This document shows positions 51,303 to 60,186 of a stretch of DNA of 64,000 bases, piece after piece (positions within the stretch are counted from its first letter, which is position 1; every line of letters begins with the position of its first letter). Under the pieces are notes generated by a model. That model was not told the DNA's origin and searched no databases. It was given only the letters and a program-made list of their open reading frames with translations. Position numbers and translations under genes: made by a program. Origin of the DNA: Chitinimonas sp036961565 (GTDB taxonomy: Bacteria > Pseudomonadota > Gammaproteobacteria > Burkholderiales > Chitinimonadaceae); NCBI RefSeq assembly GCF_036961565.1, contig NZ_JBAMDD010000001.1:62001-126000 (forward strand). The letters run 5' to 3'.

Positions 51303-53162
51303 ATGACACTAACGCTACGCCGAGCCGTCGTTCTTGCGATCCTGGCTGGCTTGCTGGTGCCTGGCATCTTTATCAGCTATCTGACCCTGCAAAGACAGGA
51401 GGATTCCCTGATCAAGCGACTGAGCGAGGATCACAACCGCATCACCGAGATTCTGGTGCTGGGCATGCAGGAGCCGCTATGGAACCTGTCCCCCGATACC
51501 GGCAAGCCGCTACTCGAATCGGTGATGAGTGACGAGCGCATAGTCCGGGTCATCGTGCAGGACGCCACCCTGGGGACCTTTCTTGAAAAAAACAGCCCAG
51601 AGCGCCGCCAGGGCAAGCTCAAGACGCTGTCGCAGAATGTCACCAAGCAAGGCAACGATATCGGCAAGGTGACGGTGGAGATGGATGACGGTACGGCGCT
51701 GGCCTCCATCCACCAGTACCAGCGCTATTACTTCGTTACTGCTGCCATCCAGCTGATTGCCAGCCTGGCGTTCATCCTGGTCATACTGCAGAAGCGGGTG
51801 CTCAACCCGTTGCAGCGCTTGATGTCCGAATCCATACGCCTGGCACGGCGAGATCTTTCGACCCCGTTTGAATGGAAGCGGCAGGACGAGATAGGCAAGC
51901 TGGGGCAGAGCCTGGAGATTACCCGGCAATCGCTGCATAGCCTGTTTGGCGAGCTGGAAAGCAAGAACAAGGAGCTGGAAGCCGACATCCTGCAGCGCAA
52001 GCAGATCGAGCACGCCCTGCGCGCCAGCGAAGATCGCTATCGGCGCTTGGTGGAATCGACCAATGTGGTGCCGTGGGAGGCCAATCCGGCCGAGTGGCGC
52101 TTTACCTATATTGGCCCGCAGGCTGAGACCCTGCTGGGGTATCCGCTGCACATCTGGTACAGCGAGGGCTTTCTCACCAGCTATCTGCACCAGGATGACA
52201 GGCACCTGGCCTACAAGCTGTTTACCGAGACCCAGGACAAGGACAACACCATTGAATTCGAGTGCCGCATGCTGGGCTCGGACGGCAAGTCGGTGTGGGT
52301 AATGCTGGTGGCGACGGCGATCCCCGATGAAGCCGGCGAGCGCCACCTGCAGGGCTACCTGATCGATATCTCGGCGCGTAAGTCGACCGAGATCGAGCTC
52401 AACCACTACCGCAACCACCTGGAGGAGCTGGTGGAGCAGCGCACCAAGGCGCTGGCGGCTGCCAACAAGGAGCTGGAGGCGTTCTCGTATTCGGTCTCGC
52501 ATGACCTGCGGGCGCCGTTGCGTAGCGTGGATGGCTTCTCGCAGGTGCTGTTGGAGGACTATGCCGACAAGCTAGATGACGCCGGCAGGCAGTACCTGGG
52601 CCGGATACGGCGGGCCACCCAGAATATGTCCAACCTGATTGATGACCTGCTCAACCTCTCCAAGCTGACACGCAGCGAGGTGAACACCCAGCCGGTGAAC
52701 CTGTCGGAGATCGCGACCGAGATTACCCAGGACCTGAAACTGGCCGACCCCAGCCGCGAGGTGTCGATCAATATCATGCCCAACCTGATTACCGATGCCG
52801 ACCCCAAGCTGGTGCGGGTAGCTCTACAGAACCTGCTGGCCAATGCCTGGAAGTTCACTGCCAAGACGCTCAACGGCGAGATCAAGTTCGGCGCTACCCA
52901 TATCGATGGCCAGAATGCCTTTTATGTCTCTGACAACGGCGCCGGCTTTGACATGGCCTATGCAGACAAGCTATTCGGCGCCTTCCAGCGCTTGCACAGC
53001 CCGCAAGAGTTCGAGGGGAATGGCGTGGGCCTAGCCATCGTGCAGCGCATCGTCAATCGCCACAATGGCCGTGTTTGGGCCAAGGGCGCGCTCAATCAGG
53101 GGGCCACCTTCTATTTCACACTGCCCCGCCAGGCAGACCGTGCTGCCGGTGTGGCAACCTAG
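51303..53162 (+). CDS. Membrane sensor histidine kinase (HAMP-PAS), orphan
   Basis: A 619-residue kinase with two membrane helices (about 8-28 and 143-162) bounding a periplasmic domain, then HAMP (163-215), a PAS domain (about 240-360), a coiled linker and HisKA with phosphoacceptor His400 in VSHDLRAPLR. The ATPase domain has the N box LLANAWKF, SDNGAGFD and GNGVGLAIVQRIV. No response regulator with a receiver domain lies next to it. The start 51303 is supported by family-like MTLTLRRA; the frame is open 66 bases upstream. Confidence 0.9.
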   Translation: MTLTLRRAVVLAILAGLLVPGIFISYLTLQRQEDSLIKRLSEDHNRITEILVLGMQEPLWNLSPDTGKPLLESVMSDERIVRVIVQDATLGTFLEKNSPERRQGKLKTLSQNVTKQGNDIGKVTVEMDDGTALASIHQYQRYYFVTAAIQLIASLAFILVILQKRVLNPLQRLMSESIRLARRDLSTPFEWKRQDEIGKLGQSLEITRQSLHSLFGELESKNKELEADILQRKQIEHALRASEDRYRRLVESTNVVPWEANPAEWRFTYIGPQAETLLGYPLHIWYSEGFLTSYLHQDDRHLAYKLFTETQDKDNTIEFECRMLGSDGKSVWVMLVATAIPDEAGERHLQGYLIDISARKSTEIELNHYRNHLEELVEQRTKALAAANKELEAFSYSVSHDLRAPLRSVDGFSQVLLEDYADKLDDAGRQYLGRIRRATQNMSNLIDDLLNLSKLTRSEVNTQPVNLSEIATEITQDLKLADPSREVSINIMPNLITDADPKLVRVALQNLLANAWKFTAKTLNGEIKFGATHIDGQNAFYVSDNGAGFDMAYADKLFGAFQRLHSPQEFEGNGVGLAIVQRIVNRHNGRVWAKGALNQGATFYFTLPRQADRAAGVAT

Positions 53163-53556
53163 CAAAGCCGGTAGGTGCGTGATGCGAGCAAACAGGCCAG
53201 CATATTGCTGGCCTGTGTTGTTTAACGCCTGGGACTACCTAATGATTGCGGGCAACCCGTAGATTGCCCGCTGTTTTATGTGTTTTGACGGTATTTGCCG
53301 GATTTTCTTTGACTTTACCCGATCAACCACCAAAACTTGCTACATGACTCGCGTTTGCACACGAGCCGGGAGTGGTTTTCCCCCCCCTCCCGAGATTTCC
53401 TCCTCCTCGGGCGGATAAGTCCAATATAAGGTCCGCCATGCAACGCCGTCATCATCCATATGGTGGATAGAGCGCATAAATGCTTGTATATGAGCGTTGG
53501 CTTGTAGAGAATGCGGTTCACAATTAAAACGCCCTGTCCGCCCAGGGAGCGGAAAC
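53163..53556. other. 394-bp region between the kinase and the LuxR-type gene
   Basis: After the terminator the DNA has a pyrimidine-rich stretch (CCCCCCCCTCCC near 53381-53392) flanked by partly complementary sequence, then the promoter-distal leader of the LuxR-type gene with GGGAG and GGAAAC before the ATG. No gene is supported. Confidence 0.35.
53192..53222 (+). terminator. Terminator after the histidine kinase gene
   Basis: An 11-bp perfect stem (ACAGGCCAGCA with TGCTGGCCTGT) with a TAT loop precedes GTTGTTTA, a moderately T-rich tail, 30 bases after the stop. Confidence 0.75.
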
Positions 53557-54672
53557 ATGGCTGAACTCAAAATCCGACAATACGATCTTCTGGTTACCTC
53601 CATACATGCAGTCGTTCTTGAGCCCACCAAATGGGACCATCTGCTACGCCGTATAGGCGAGGCCATCGACGCAAGCTCGGGTGGCTTCTATCTGCGCGAC
53701 AAGCACGCCAGCAAGCCCAGGCAGTGGCATAGTTTTGGCCACAGCGAGCAGTCGCTGGCCAGCTATGCCGACCGCTATGTGGCGATGGACCCGTGGACGA
53801 TGATCGTCAACCGTACGCCCGTGGGTGAGTGGGTGGCGGAGCATCAGCATTTCGATGATGCGTTCGTGGCGAAGAATGAGTTCTTCCAGCGCTATATGCT
53901 GCCCAATGGCTTGCGCCGGCTGATTGGTACCCGCGCCTTTGACGATGGCCGCATCGAGGCGCTGATCGGTTTTCAGCGCGGCCCAGATGCCGAGCCATTC
54001 AGCGATAGCGATACCGAACTACTGACCCGGCTCTCGCCACACCTGGAGCTGGCTTGCCGGCTGTCTACCGAGTTCTCGCGCCTGCGCATGCAGGCCGCCG
54101 TGGCACGGCAGGCGCTGGACAGGCTGGCGGCGCCCATATGGGTGCTGGATGGGGATGGCAGGGTACTATTTGCCAACCATGCGGCCGACGAAGGTGGCTT
54201 GCCAGGGATGGCAGTGCGCCAAGGCCGCCTGTTGGCGGATGCGCCGGCCGTACATGCCCGCCTTACGTCCTTGCTGACCCAGGCTACCTCGCGCACGGCG
54301 CAGAGCGGTGCACTGGCGCTGGAGCGGCAGGACGGTGGCCGTTTGACTGTGCTGGTGGCCCCGCTGCCGGCGGGCTCGCCACTGGTGGCGGATTCACAGC
54401 GCCCGCTGGTGCTGCTGATGGCCCACGACCCTAGCGCCAGCGATGCCCAGCCGCTGGATGTGCTGGCGGCGCTCTACGGCCTGTCGCCCGCCGAATGCCG
54501 GCTGGCGGCCTTGCTGCTGGAGGGGTGGACGCCTGCTGAATCGGCAGAGCGCCTACAGGTACAGGTTTCCACGGTCCGTACCCAGCTGAAATCCATGTTC
54601 TGGAAGACTGGCACCCATCGCCAGGGCGAGCTGATGAAGCTGCTGTCGGGCGCGCTGTTGCTGAAGGTTTGA
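53557..54672 (+). CDS. LuxR-type helix-turn-helix regulator without receiver domain
   Basis: A 371-residue protein with a C-terminal LuxR HTH (about residues 310-368; SPAECRLAALLLEGWTPAES then VQVSTVRTQLKSMF). The N-terminal 200 residues contain a GAF/PAS-like segment but no phosphoacceptor Asp of a receiver. The recognition helix holds the usual VRTQLK pattern. It lies one operon downstream of the orphan kinase; whether they act together is unknown. Confidence 0.85.
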   Translation: MAELKIRQYDLLVTSIHAVVLEPTKWDHLLRRIGEAIDASSGGFYLRDKHASKPRQWHSFGHSEQSLASYADRYVAMDPWTMIVNRTPVGEWVAEHQHFDDAFVAKNEFFQRYMLPNGLRRLIGTRAFDDGRIEALIGFQRGPDAEPFSDSDTELLTRLSPHLELACRLSTEFSRLRMQAAVARQALDRLAAPIWVLDGDGRVLFANHAADEGGLPGMAVRQGRLLADAPAVHARLTSLLTQATSRTAQSGALALERQDGGRLTVLVAPLPAGSPLVADSQRPLVLLMAHDPSASDAQPLDVLAALYGLSPAECRLAALLLEGWTPAESAERLQVQVSTVRTQLKSMFWKTGTHRQGELMKLLSGALLLKV

Positions 54673-54862
54673 GCGCTGCCATGACCTAGGCTGGTGACGC
54701 AGGCCCTGCGAGCCAGGCACGCGCCAACCCTGGCGGCAATCCTCTCACTCGGCCCTTTTCGTCGTCCCCCGGCACCTGAATATGGTGGGTTGCAGCCAGT
54801 GCTCGCGCCCTGTGGCGGGCCATATATTTGCCGGCGGGCGGCTGTAACCGGGTAGGCACCGG

Positions 54863-54868
54863 TAGAAT
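54863..54868 (+). promoter_or_regulatory. -10-like hexamer eight bases before the EamA start
   Basis: TAGAAT lies so that transcription would begin about at the ATG (54876). No good -35 sequence is 16-18 bases upstream, so this is a weak candidate; if real, the mRNA would be leaderless. Compare 56248-56253. Confidence 0.3.
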
Positions 54869-54875
54869 CCGCGCC

Positions 54876-55733
54876 ATGCCTCGATTGCCACACGCCTTAC
54901 TCCACTCCGGCCCGTTCTGGATGCTGGTCGCCTCCGTCCTGTTCGCCTGCATGGGTGTGTTCGTCAAGCTGGGGGCGGCGCACTTCAGTACGGCAGAGCT
55001 GGTGTTCTACCGCTGTTTCGTGGGATTCCTGGTGGTGGGCGGCGTGGTACTGCTGCGTGGCGGCTCGCTGGCCACACCCGTGCTGGGCAAGCAGTTCACC
55101 CGTGCGATTGCTGGCACTATTTCCCTGATGCTGTATTTCTACGCCATTGCCCACCTGCCGTTGGCTACGGCGGTCACCCTCAACTACACCTCGCCGCTGT
55201 TCCTGGGCTTGTTGACCACCCTGTGGCTGCACGAGCGGCCGTCCTGGCAGTTGTTCGGCGGCCTGTTGCTGGGGTTTGCCGGTACCGTCATCCTGCTGCA
55301 GCCCACGTTCGAGCGAGACCAGTGGCTGGCCGGGGTATTGGGTCTATGCTCGGGTTTGGGGGCGGGCATTGCCTATCTGAATGTACGTATGCTGGGCGAA
55401 GCGGGTGAGCCTGAATGGCGTACGGTGTTCTATTTCTCGCTGATCGCCACCGTCGCTGCAGGTGGCTGGATGCTGTTTGATCGCTTCAGCCCGCTGACCT
55501 GGGGCAATATCTGGATCGTGCTGGGCATGGGCGCGTGCGCCACGCTGGCGCAATTGGCCATGACCCGGGCCTACAGCCGTGGCCGTACCCTGGTGGTGGC
55601 CAGCCTGGCTTATGCCACGGTGCTGTGCTCCAGCTTGTTCGGCATGCTGATCTGGGGGGATGCCCATGATCTTTCCAGCTGGCTGGCCATGGTGTTGATC
55701 GTCGCCAGTGGTGTGGTGGTGACGCGGAAGTAG
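54876..55733 (+). CDS. DMT-superfamily (EamA) transporter
   Basis: A 285-residue protein with ten predicted helices in two EamA repeats. Repeat one has VFYRCFVGFLVVGGVVLL, repeat two AYSRGRTLVVASLAYATVL then IWGDAHDLSSWLAM. The substrate is unknown. The start at 54876 (MPRLPHALL) is preferred to an upstream Met. No ribosome site precedes the ATG, which matches a leaderless start. Confidence 0.88.
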   Translation: MPRLPHALLHSGPFWMLVASVLFACMGVFVKLGAAHFSTAELVFYRCFVGFLVVGGVVLLRGGSLATPVLGKQFTRAIAGTISLMLYFYAIAHLPLATAVTLNYTSPLFLGLLTTLWLHERPSWQLFGGLLLGFAGTVILLQPTFERDQWLAGVLGLCSGLGAGIAYLNVRMLGEAGEPEWRTVFYFSLIATVAAGGWMLFDRFSPLTWGNIWIVLGMGACATLAQLAMTRAYSRGRTLVVASLAYATVLCSSLFGMLIWGDAHDLSSWLAMVLIVASGVVVTRK

Positions 55734-55952
55734 TCCTTGGCGCCTTTTTGGGGAATCAAGTCATCCAGGACTCGCGTACATCGCAGTCCCTAACCGCATA
55801 TCCGCGACATTTGCTGCTCACCCTGTCCAGGCACTACAGTGAGGCTAGAGCTGTATCGCCCATCCCCAGGCCATCAAGCCGGAATGAGGACCGCCGCCCT
55901 GCTTCTGGCAGGGCGAGCCCGCAGCCGACATGACATAGACAGGAGCCATACC

Positions 55953-56171
55953 ATGGCAGGATTGAGCGAAGTACGCGGGATGAGCGCCAACCTATCCCAA
56001 ACGCTGCAGGAGAGTACGCGGCTGGTCATGAACGATGTACAGCAGCAGGTAGACAGGCTGGATCGCAAGAAGATGGCCGTCGCGCAGCAGGGTGTCGAGC
56101 GCCTGCAGGAAAAAAATCAGATCGCCGCGCAGATTTCCCAGCATCGCGGCAAGATCGATACCTACGCTTAA
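55953..56171 (+). CDS. Small coiled-coil protein of unknown function
   Basis: A 72-residue protein with ribosome site AGGAG nine bases before the ATG. Nearly all of it is predicted helix: TLQESTRLVMNDVQQQVDRL followed by KKMAVAQQGVERLQEKNQIA, with heptad-like Leu/Val spacing and no membrane segment. The frame is open upstream to 55839 but that part is arginine-rich and shows no coding look. I do not recognise a family. It is transcribed ahead of hpnC. Confidence 0.65.
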   Translation: MAGLSEVRGMSANLSQTLQESTRLVMNDVQQQVDRLDRKKMAVAQQGVERLQEKNQIAAQISQHRGKIDTYA

Positions 56172-56247
56172 CGTGTCGATGAGGCCTGGCAGGCAAAAAA
56201 TTTGGCTCGCCATGCGTGGCGAGCGCAAGCTTTGCGGGCGAGCGCCG

Positions 56248-56253
56248 TATAAT
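56248..56253 (+). promoter_or_regulatory. Consensus -10 box eight bases before hpnC
   Basis: TATAAT is followed by eight bases and then the ATG of hpnC. The expected transcription start coincides with the start codon, so hpnC could be translated from a leaderless mRNA; no Shine-Dalgarno sequence is seen. No convincing -35 box lies at the right distance, which lowers confidence. Confidence 0.4.
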
Positions 56254-56261
56254 CCGGCGCC

Positions 56262-57101
56262 ATGCCAGATACCTATGCCATAGATCATTACGAGAATTTC
56301 CCGGTCGCCTCCCTGCTGCTGCCCAAGGCCATGCGCAGGCCGGTGGCCATTGTCTATCGCTACGCCCGCACGGCAGATGATTTTGCTGATGAAGGCGATC
56401 TCAGCCCGGCAGAACGCCTGACCCTGCTGAATGGCTATCTGGCCGAGCTGGATGGCCTGCAAGCCGGCATAGAGCCTCGCCATGCATTGTTCCGCGACCT
56501 GCGCGACCAGGTCATCACCCCGCACCAGGTGCCGCTGCAACTGTTCCGTGATCTGGTGGATGCGTTTGCTCAGGATGTGGTCAAGAACCGCTTCGCCGAC
56601 TTTGGCGAGGTCATGCAGTACTGCCGGCGCTCGGCTAACCCGGTGGGCCGCATCGTGCTGCATCTGGCTGGTCGCGCCAGCGTCAAGAACCTGGCTTGGT
56701 CCGACGGTATCTGTGCCGCCCTGCAACTGACCAATTTCTGGCAGGACGTAGCCATAGACTGGCAAAAAGACCGGGTCTACCTGCCGCAGGATGAGCTGTC
56801 CCGGTTTGGCGTCAGTGAAGCCCAGATTGCCGAGGGCCGGGTGGATGACAACTGGCGTGCGCTGATGGCCTTTCAGGTCGACCGTACCCGTCGCATGCTG
56901 CGCAGCGGCTCGCCGCTAGGTATGGCCCTGCCTGGCCGCCTGGGCCTGGAGATACGGCTGACGGTGCTGGGCGGCGATGCCATACTCAGGAAGATAGAAC
57001 AAGCTGGCTATGATGTTTTCCGCCATCGCCCCAAGCTGACAGCGCGCGACTGGCCCATGTTGCTGCTGCGCGCAGTCTTCCCCAAGGCCATACGCTCATG
57101 A
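56262..57101 (+). CDS. hpnC: Hydroxysqualene synthase HpnC
   Basis: A 279-residue isoprenyl synthase that turns presqualene diphosphate into hydroxysqualene. The first Asp-rich motif is RTADDFADEGD (Asp39, Asp40, Asp43) and the second TNFWQDVAIDWQKDRVYLP. The N terminus YENFPVASLLLP is HpnC-like, not HpnD-like. It overlaps the following nuclease gene by four bases. Its partners HpnD and HpnE are 42 kb away. Confidence 0.93.
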   Translation: MPDTYAIDHYENFPVASLLLPKAMRRPVAIVYRYARTADDFADEGDLSPAERLTLLNGYLAELDGLQAGIEPRHALFRDLRDQVITPHQVPLQLFRDLVDAFAQDVVKNRFADFGEVMQYCRRSANPVGRIVLHLAGRASVKNLAWSDGICAALQLTNFWQDVAIDWQKDRVYLPQDELSRFGVSEAQIAEGRVDDNWRALMAFQVDRTRRMLRSGSPLGMALPGRLGLEIRLTVLGGDAILRKIEQAGYDVFRHRPKLTARDWPMLLLRAVFPKAIRS

Positions 57102-57670
57102 GGTTGGCCCCCCTGTTTTTAAGGCTGCTCACCACCCGCAGCTGGCTTGGCCGACTCACCGCATTGGCAGCGCTGAGCATCGCCTGCTGGATGGCCTGGC
57201 AAGATCAGCAAGCGCCTAGCCCTGGCGATGCTCAAGCCCTGCGCGGCAGGGTGACCAAGGTCGCCGATGGCGATACGCTGGAAGTCATGCTGGCGAATGG
57301 CAGCACGCTGAATGTCAGGCTGGCCTATGTCGATGCGCCCGAATCCGCCCAGCCCGATGGTACGGTGGCTGGCCTGATGCTGGCCAAGCAGGTATTGGGC
57401 CGCCAGGTGTTGCTCAATCTACAGGGGCAGGACAAATATGGCCGCAGCGTTGCCGAGGTCCGCCTGGGCGAGGTGGATATCGGCTTGGCCCAGGTGCAGG
57501 CAGGCCACGCATGGCATTACGAGCAGTACGCCCGTGGCAAGCAGGCTGCGCTGGCTTATGAGCGATACCAGGCTGCCCAGTTGATGGCGCGGCAGCAGGG
57601 TAGCGGTCTGTGGGGCCGCGCCGGTGCGCAGGCTCCCTGGGACTATCGGCAGCAACAACGTGCACGCTAA
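57098..57670 (+). CDS. Thermonuclease-like (SNase) protein
   Basis: A 190-residue protein with an N-terminal membrane or signal segment (about 17-35, LGRLTALAALSIACWMAW) and a staphylococcal-nuclease fold. Visible residues are VADGDTLEV (calcium-binding Asp and Thr), RLAYVDAPE (catalytic Arg and Glu) and KYGRSVAEV (second Arg). Its ATG overlaps the hpnC stop (ATGA), so it is coupled to hpnC, an odd pairing of a lipid enzyme and a nuclease. Confidence 0.88.
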   Translation: MRLAPLFLRLLTTRSWLGRLTALAALSIACWMAWQDQQAPSPGDAQALRGRVTKVADGDTLEVMLANGSTLNVRLAYVDAPESAQPDGTVAGLMLAKQVLGRQVLLNLQGQDKYGRSVAEVRLGEVDIGLAQVQAGHAWHYEQYARGKQAALAYERYQAAQLMARQQGSGLWGRAGAQAPWDYRQQQRAR

Positions 57671-57778
57671 GAGCCAGCGGGTCCACGCGGCACGGATGGC
57701 CAGTGCCAGGATTGCCCTGGCGCTTGCACCCCGCAAATCACCCATTCATGACTTGAGTCCATCACGGGCGCTCCCTTG

Positions 57779-58210
57779 CTAGGGGGCAAGCAGCACCTTG
57801 CTCATCAGATACTTGACGATGCCATCGGGAAACCCCGCCAGCTCGGCCTGCACCTGATAGCCGTGCTTCTGGTAGAAGCCGGGTGCCTGGAAGCTGAAGG
57901 TTTCCAGATAGCACAGCCGGCAACCGCGCTGGCGGGCATGGGCCTCGAATAAGGCCAGCAAGGCGCTGGCGATGCCCTGTTGGCGCTGCGCCGGATCAAC
58001 CCAAAGCTGTTGCAGCTCGCAGCAGTGCCCCCAGGTCCGACCCACGGCGCCACCCACGGTAGCCTGATCGGCCGATTGCGCAAAGCAGGCCAGCGGGCGT
58101 ACATCCTGCAACGGGGCGGCAGCGCTGTTGGCCAGGTCCAGCCCTTGGTCAACCTGGGCTGTGGGGGCTGCAGGCAGGGTGTCGAATACGTGAAGGGTGT
58201 GGGTATGCAT
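57779..58210 (-). CDS. GNAT-family N-acetyltransferase
   Basis: A 143-residue single-domain GNAT enzyme. The AcCoA site is LQQLWVDPAQRQQGIASALLAL and the late segment is LETFSFQAPGFYQKHGYQV, close to the family that includes amino-acid or antibiotic acetyltransferases. The substrate is unknown. It is convergent with the nuclease and 29 bases before the LysR gene stop on the same strand. Confidence 0.88.
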   Translation of the reverse strand: MHTHTLHVFDTLPAAPTAQVDQGLDLANSAAAPLQDVRPLACFAQSADQATVGGAVGRTWGHCCELQQLWVDPAQRQQGIASALLALFEAHARQRGCRLCYLETFSFQAPGFYQKHGYQVQAELAGFPDGIVKYLMSKVLLAP

Positions 58211-58239
58211 GGTTGCTGCCTGGAGTGAGCGCTGCTGAT

Positions 58240-59178
58240 CTATCGGCGCAGGGTATCTGCGGGCGTGGATGGTTTATCGAGGTAAGGCTGCAGGATGGCG
58301 GCCAACCAAGTCATGAAGGCCTGTACCCGCTTGGGTAGCTGGCGGCGGTGAGCATAGAGCAGGGAGACAGGCATGGGGGAGGCCCGATATTGCGGCATGA
58401 CCTCGACCAGGCTGCCAGCCGCAAGATGATCGCGGATGCCGATCTCGGGTATCTGAACCAGGCCCAGGCCTGCCAGGCAGGCCGCCAGATAGGCATCGGC
58501 ATTGTTCACTGAGATCTTGCCTGGCATGGGCAGGAAGCGGTTTTCTCCGCTGGCGGGATCGATGTACTCGAAGCCCGTTGCCTTGGCACCCAGGGTGGGC
58601 AGGTAGTGGATCAACTGGTGCTGGGCCAGCTCATGCAACTGCTGCGGCTGGCCGTGGCGGGCCAGATAGCTGCTGCTGACGCAATTGAGCAGGCGTAGAT
58701 GTCCCAATGGGCGGGCGATGAGGCTGGAGTCGACCAGCGTACCTATCCGCAGGACGCAGTCGAATCCCTCACGCACCAGATCGACCCGACGATCGGTGCT
58801 GCTGAGCTCGATATCCAGCTGTGGGTGGGCTTGCAGGAATTCGGGCAGGCGCGGCACCACGATGTGCCGGGCGATGCCGCTGGACATGTCGACCCGGAGC
58901 CTGCCCGAAAGACCGCCCTGACCAAGCTGGAACATGCTTTGCAGCTCATCCATATCGGCCAGCAGATCGCGGCAGCGCTCGTAATAGGCTTGGCCGTCCG
59001 GGGTCATCTGCACCTTGCGGGTGGTGCGGTGCAGCAGGCGGGTGCCCAGCTGGTTTTCAAGCTGTTGCACGGCGGACGAGATGCTGGCCTTGGGCAGGCC
59101 CATGCTGTCGGCCGCCTGGGTGAAACTGGCGAGTTCGGCCACCCGCAGGTAGACCTGCATGGCGTGGAGCTGATCCAT
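58240..59178 (-). CDS. LysR-family transcriptional regulator
   Basis: A 312-residue regulator with an N-terminal HTH (residues 1-60; MDQLHAMQVYLRVAELASFT then LPKASISSAVQQLE) and a typical LysR ligand domain. It belongs to the subgroup whose targets are often short-chain dehydrogenases or oxidoreductases next door. It is divergent from the SDR gene. Start 59178 is chosen from the family; the frame extends to 59253. Confidence 0.92.
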   Translation of the reverse strand: MDQLHAMQVYLRVAELASFTQAADSMGLPKASISSAVQQLENQLGTRLLHRTTRKVQMTPDGQAYYERCRDLLADMDELQSMFQLGQGGLSGRLRVDMSSGIARHIVVPRLPEFLQAHPQLDIELSSTDRRVDLVREGFDCVLRIGTLVDSSLIARPLGHLRLLNCVSSSYLARHGQPQQLHELAQHQLIHYLPTLGAKATGFEYIDPASGENRFLPMPGKISVNNADAYLAACLAGLGLVQIPEIGIRDHLAAGSLVEVMPQYRASPMPVSLLYAHRRQLPKRVQAFMTWLAAILQPYLDKPSTPADTLRR

Positions 59179-59320
59179 GGCTTGCCTTGATTGTTCGCTT
59201 TCTACGATCAGTCTAATCGCTTCTGGCTGGTTTATGGGGTTGAGTGGTGGCAATAGACTGCAATCACCCTACAGGCATGGCTGCATGCCTGCCAGTCAAC
59301 CCTTTGAAGGAGCAGAGCAA

Positions 59321-60079
59321 ATGAGCAGGAAGATCGCAGTGGTAACCGGTGGTAGCCGTGGCCTGGGCCGGAATGCAGCACTCAAGTTGGCGGCGACGGG
59401 TGTGGGCGTGATCCTGACCTATCGCCGCCAGGCCGACGAGGCACAGGCGGTGGTGGCCGAGATTGCCCGCCTGGGAGGGCAGGCTGTGGCCCTGCCGCTG
59501 GATGTGGCGGACAGTGGCAGTTTCACTGGGTTTGCACAGCGCCTGGCCGCTGCCTTGGGCGAGCATTGGGGCCGGGCGGATTTTGATTACCTGCTCAACA
59601 ATGCGGGTATTGGTATCCATGCGGGTATTGCCGAAACGACAGAGGCGCAGTTTGACCAGTTGATGAACATACAGCTCAAGGGCGTGTTCTTTCTGACGCA
59701 GGCGCTGCTGCCCCTGATGGCCGATGGCGGCCGTATCCTGAATGTATCGACCGGGCTGACGCGCTTTGCCTTGCCAGGCTATGCCGCCTACGCCGCGATG
59801 AAGGGGGCCGTGGAAGTGTTGACACGCTACCTAGCCAAGGAATTGGGTGCACGCCGTATCAGCGTGAATGTGGTGGCGCCGGGCGCCATAGAGACGGATT
59901 TTGGTGGCGGCCTGGTGCGTGACAACCGCGAGGTGAACGGGTTTATCGCCGGCCAGACAGCGTTGGGGCGGGTTGGCATGCCCGATGACATAGGCCATGT
60001 GATGGCAGCCCTGCTGTCTGATGACTGCGGCTGGATCAATGGGCAGCGCATAGAGGCGTCCGGCGGGATGTTTCTGTAG
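59321..60079 (+). CDS. Short-chain dehydrogenase/reductase
   Basis: A 252-residue SDR. The cofactor motif is TGGSRGLGR (residues 9-17), NNAG lies near 92, and the catalytic set is Ser (NVSTG) and YAAYAAMKG (Tyr and Lys). Arg in the first turn suggests NADPH use. GAAGGAG precedes the ATG. It diverges from the LysR gene, which probably controls it. The substrate is not evident. Confidence 0.92.
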   Translation: MSRKIAVVTGGSRGLGRNAALKLAATGVGVILTYRRQADEAQAVVAEIARLGGQAVALPLDVADSGSFTGFAQRLAAALGEHWGRADFDYLLNNAGIGIHAGIAETTEAQFDQLMNIQLKGVFFLTQALLPLMADGGRILNVSTGLTRFALPGYAAYAAMKGAVEVLTRYLAKELGARRISVNVVAPGAIETDFGGGLVRDNREVNGFIAGQTALGRVGMPDDIGHVMAALLSDDCGWINGQRIEASGGMFL

Positions 60080-60186
60080 GTGGGTGTGGCGGGTGGCGGT
60101 TTTGGCCAATCGCCAGCAAGAGAAAGCCCCTCGCCGATAGGAAAGGGGCAGTTCGGCAGAGCGCTGCGGGTTAAACTGGCTTGATG

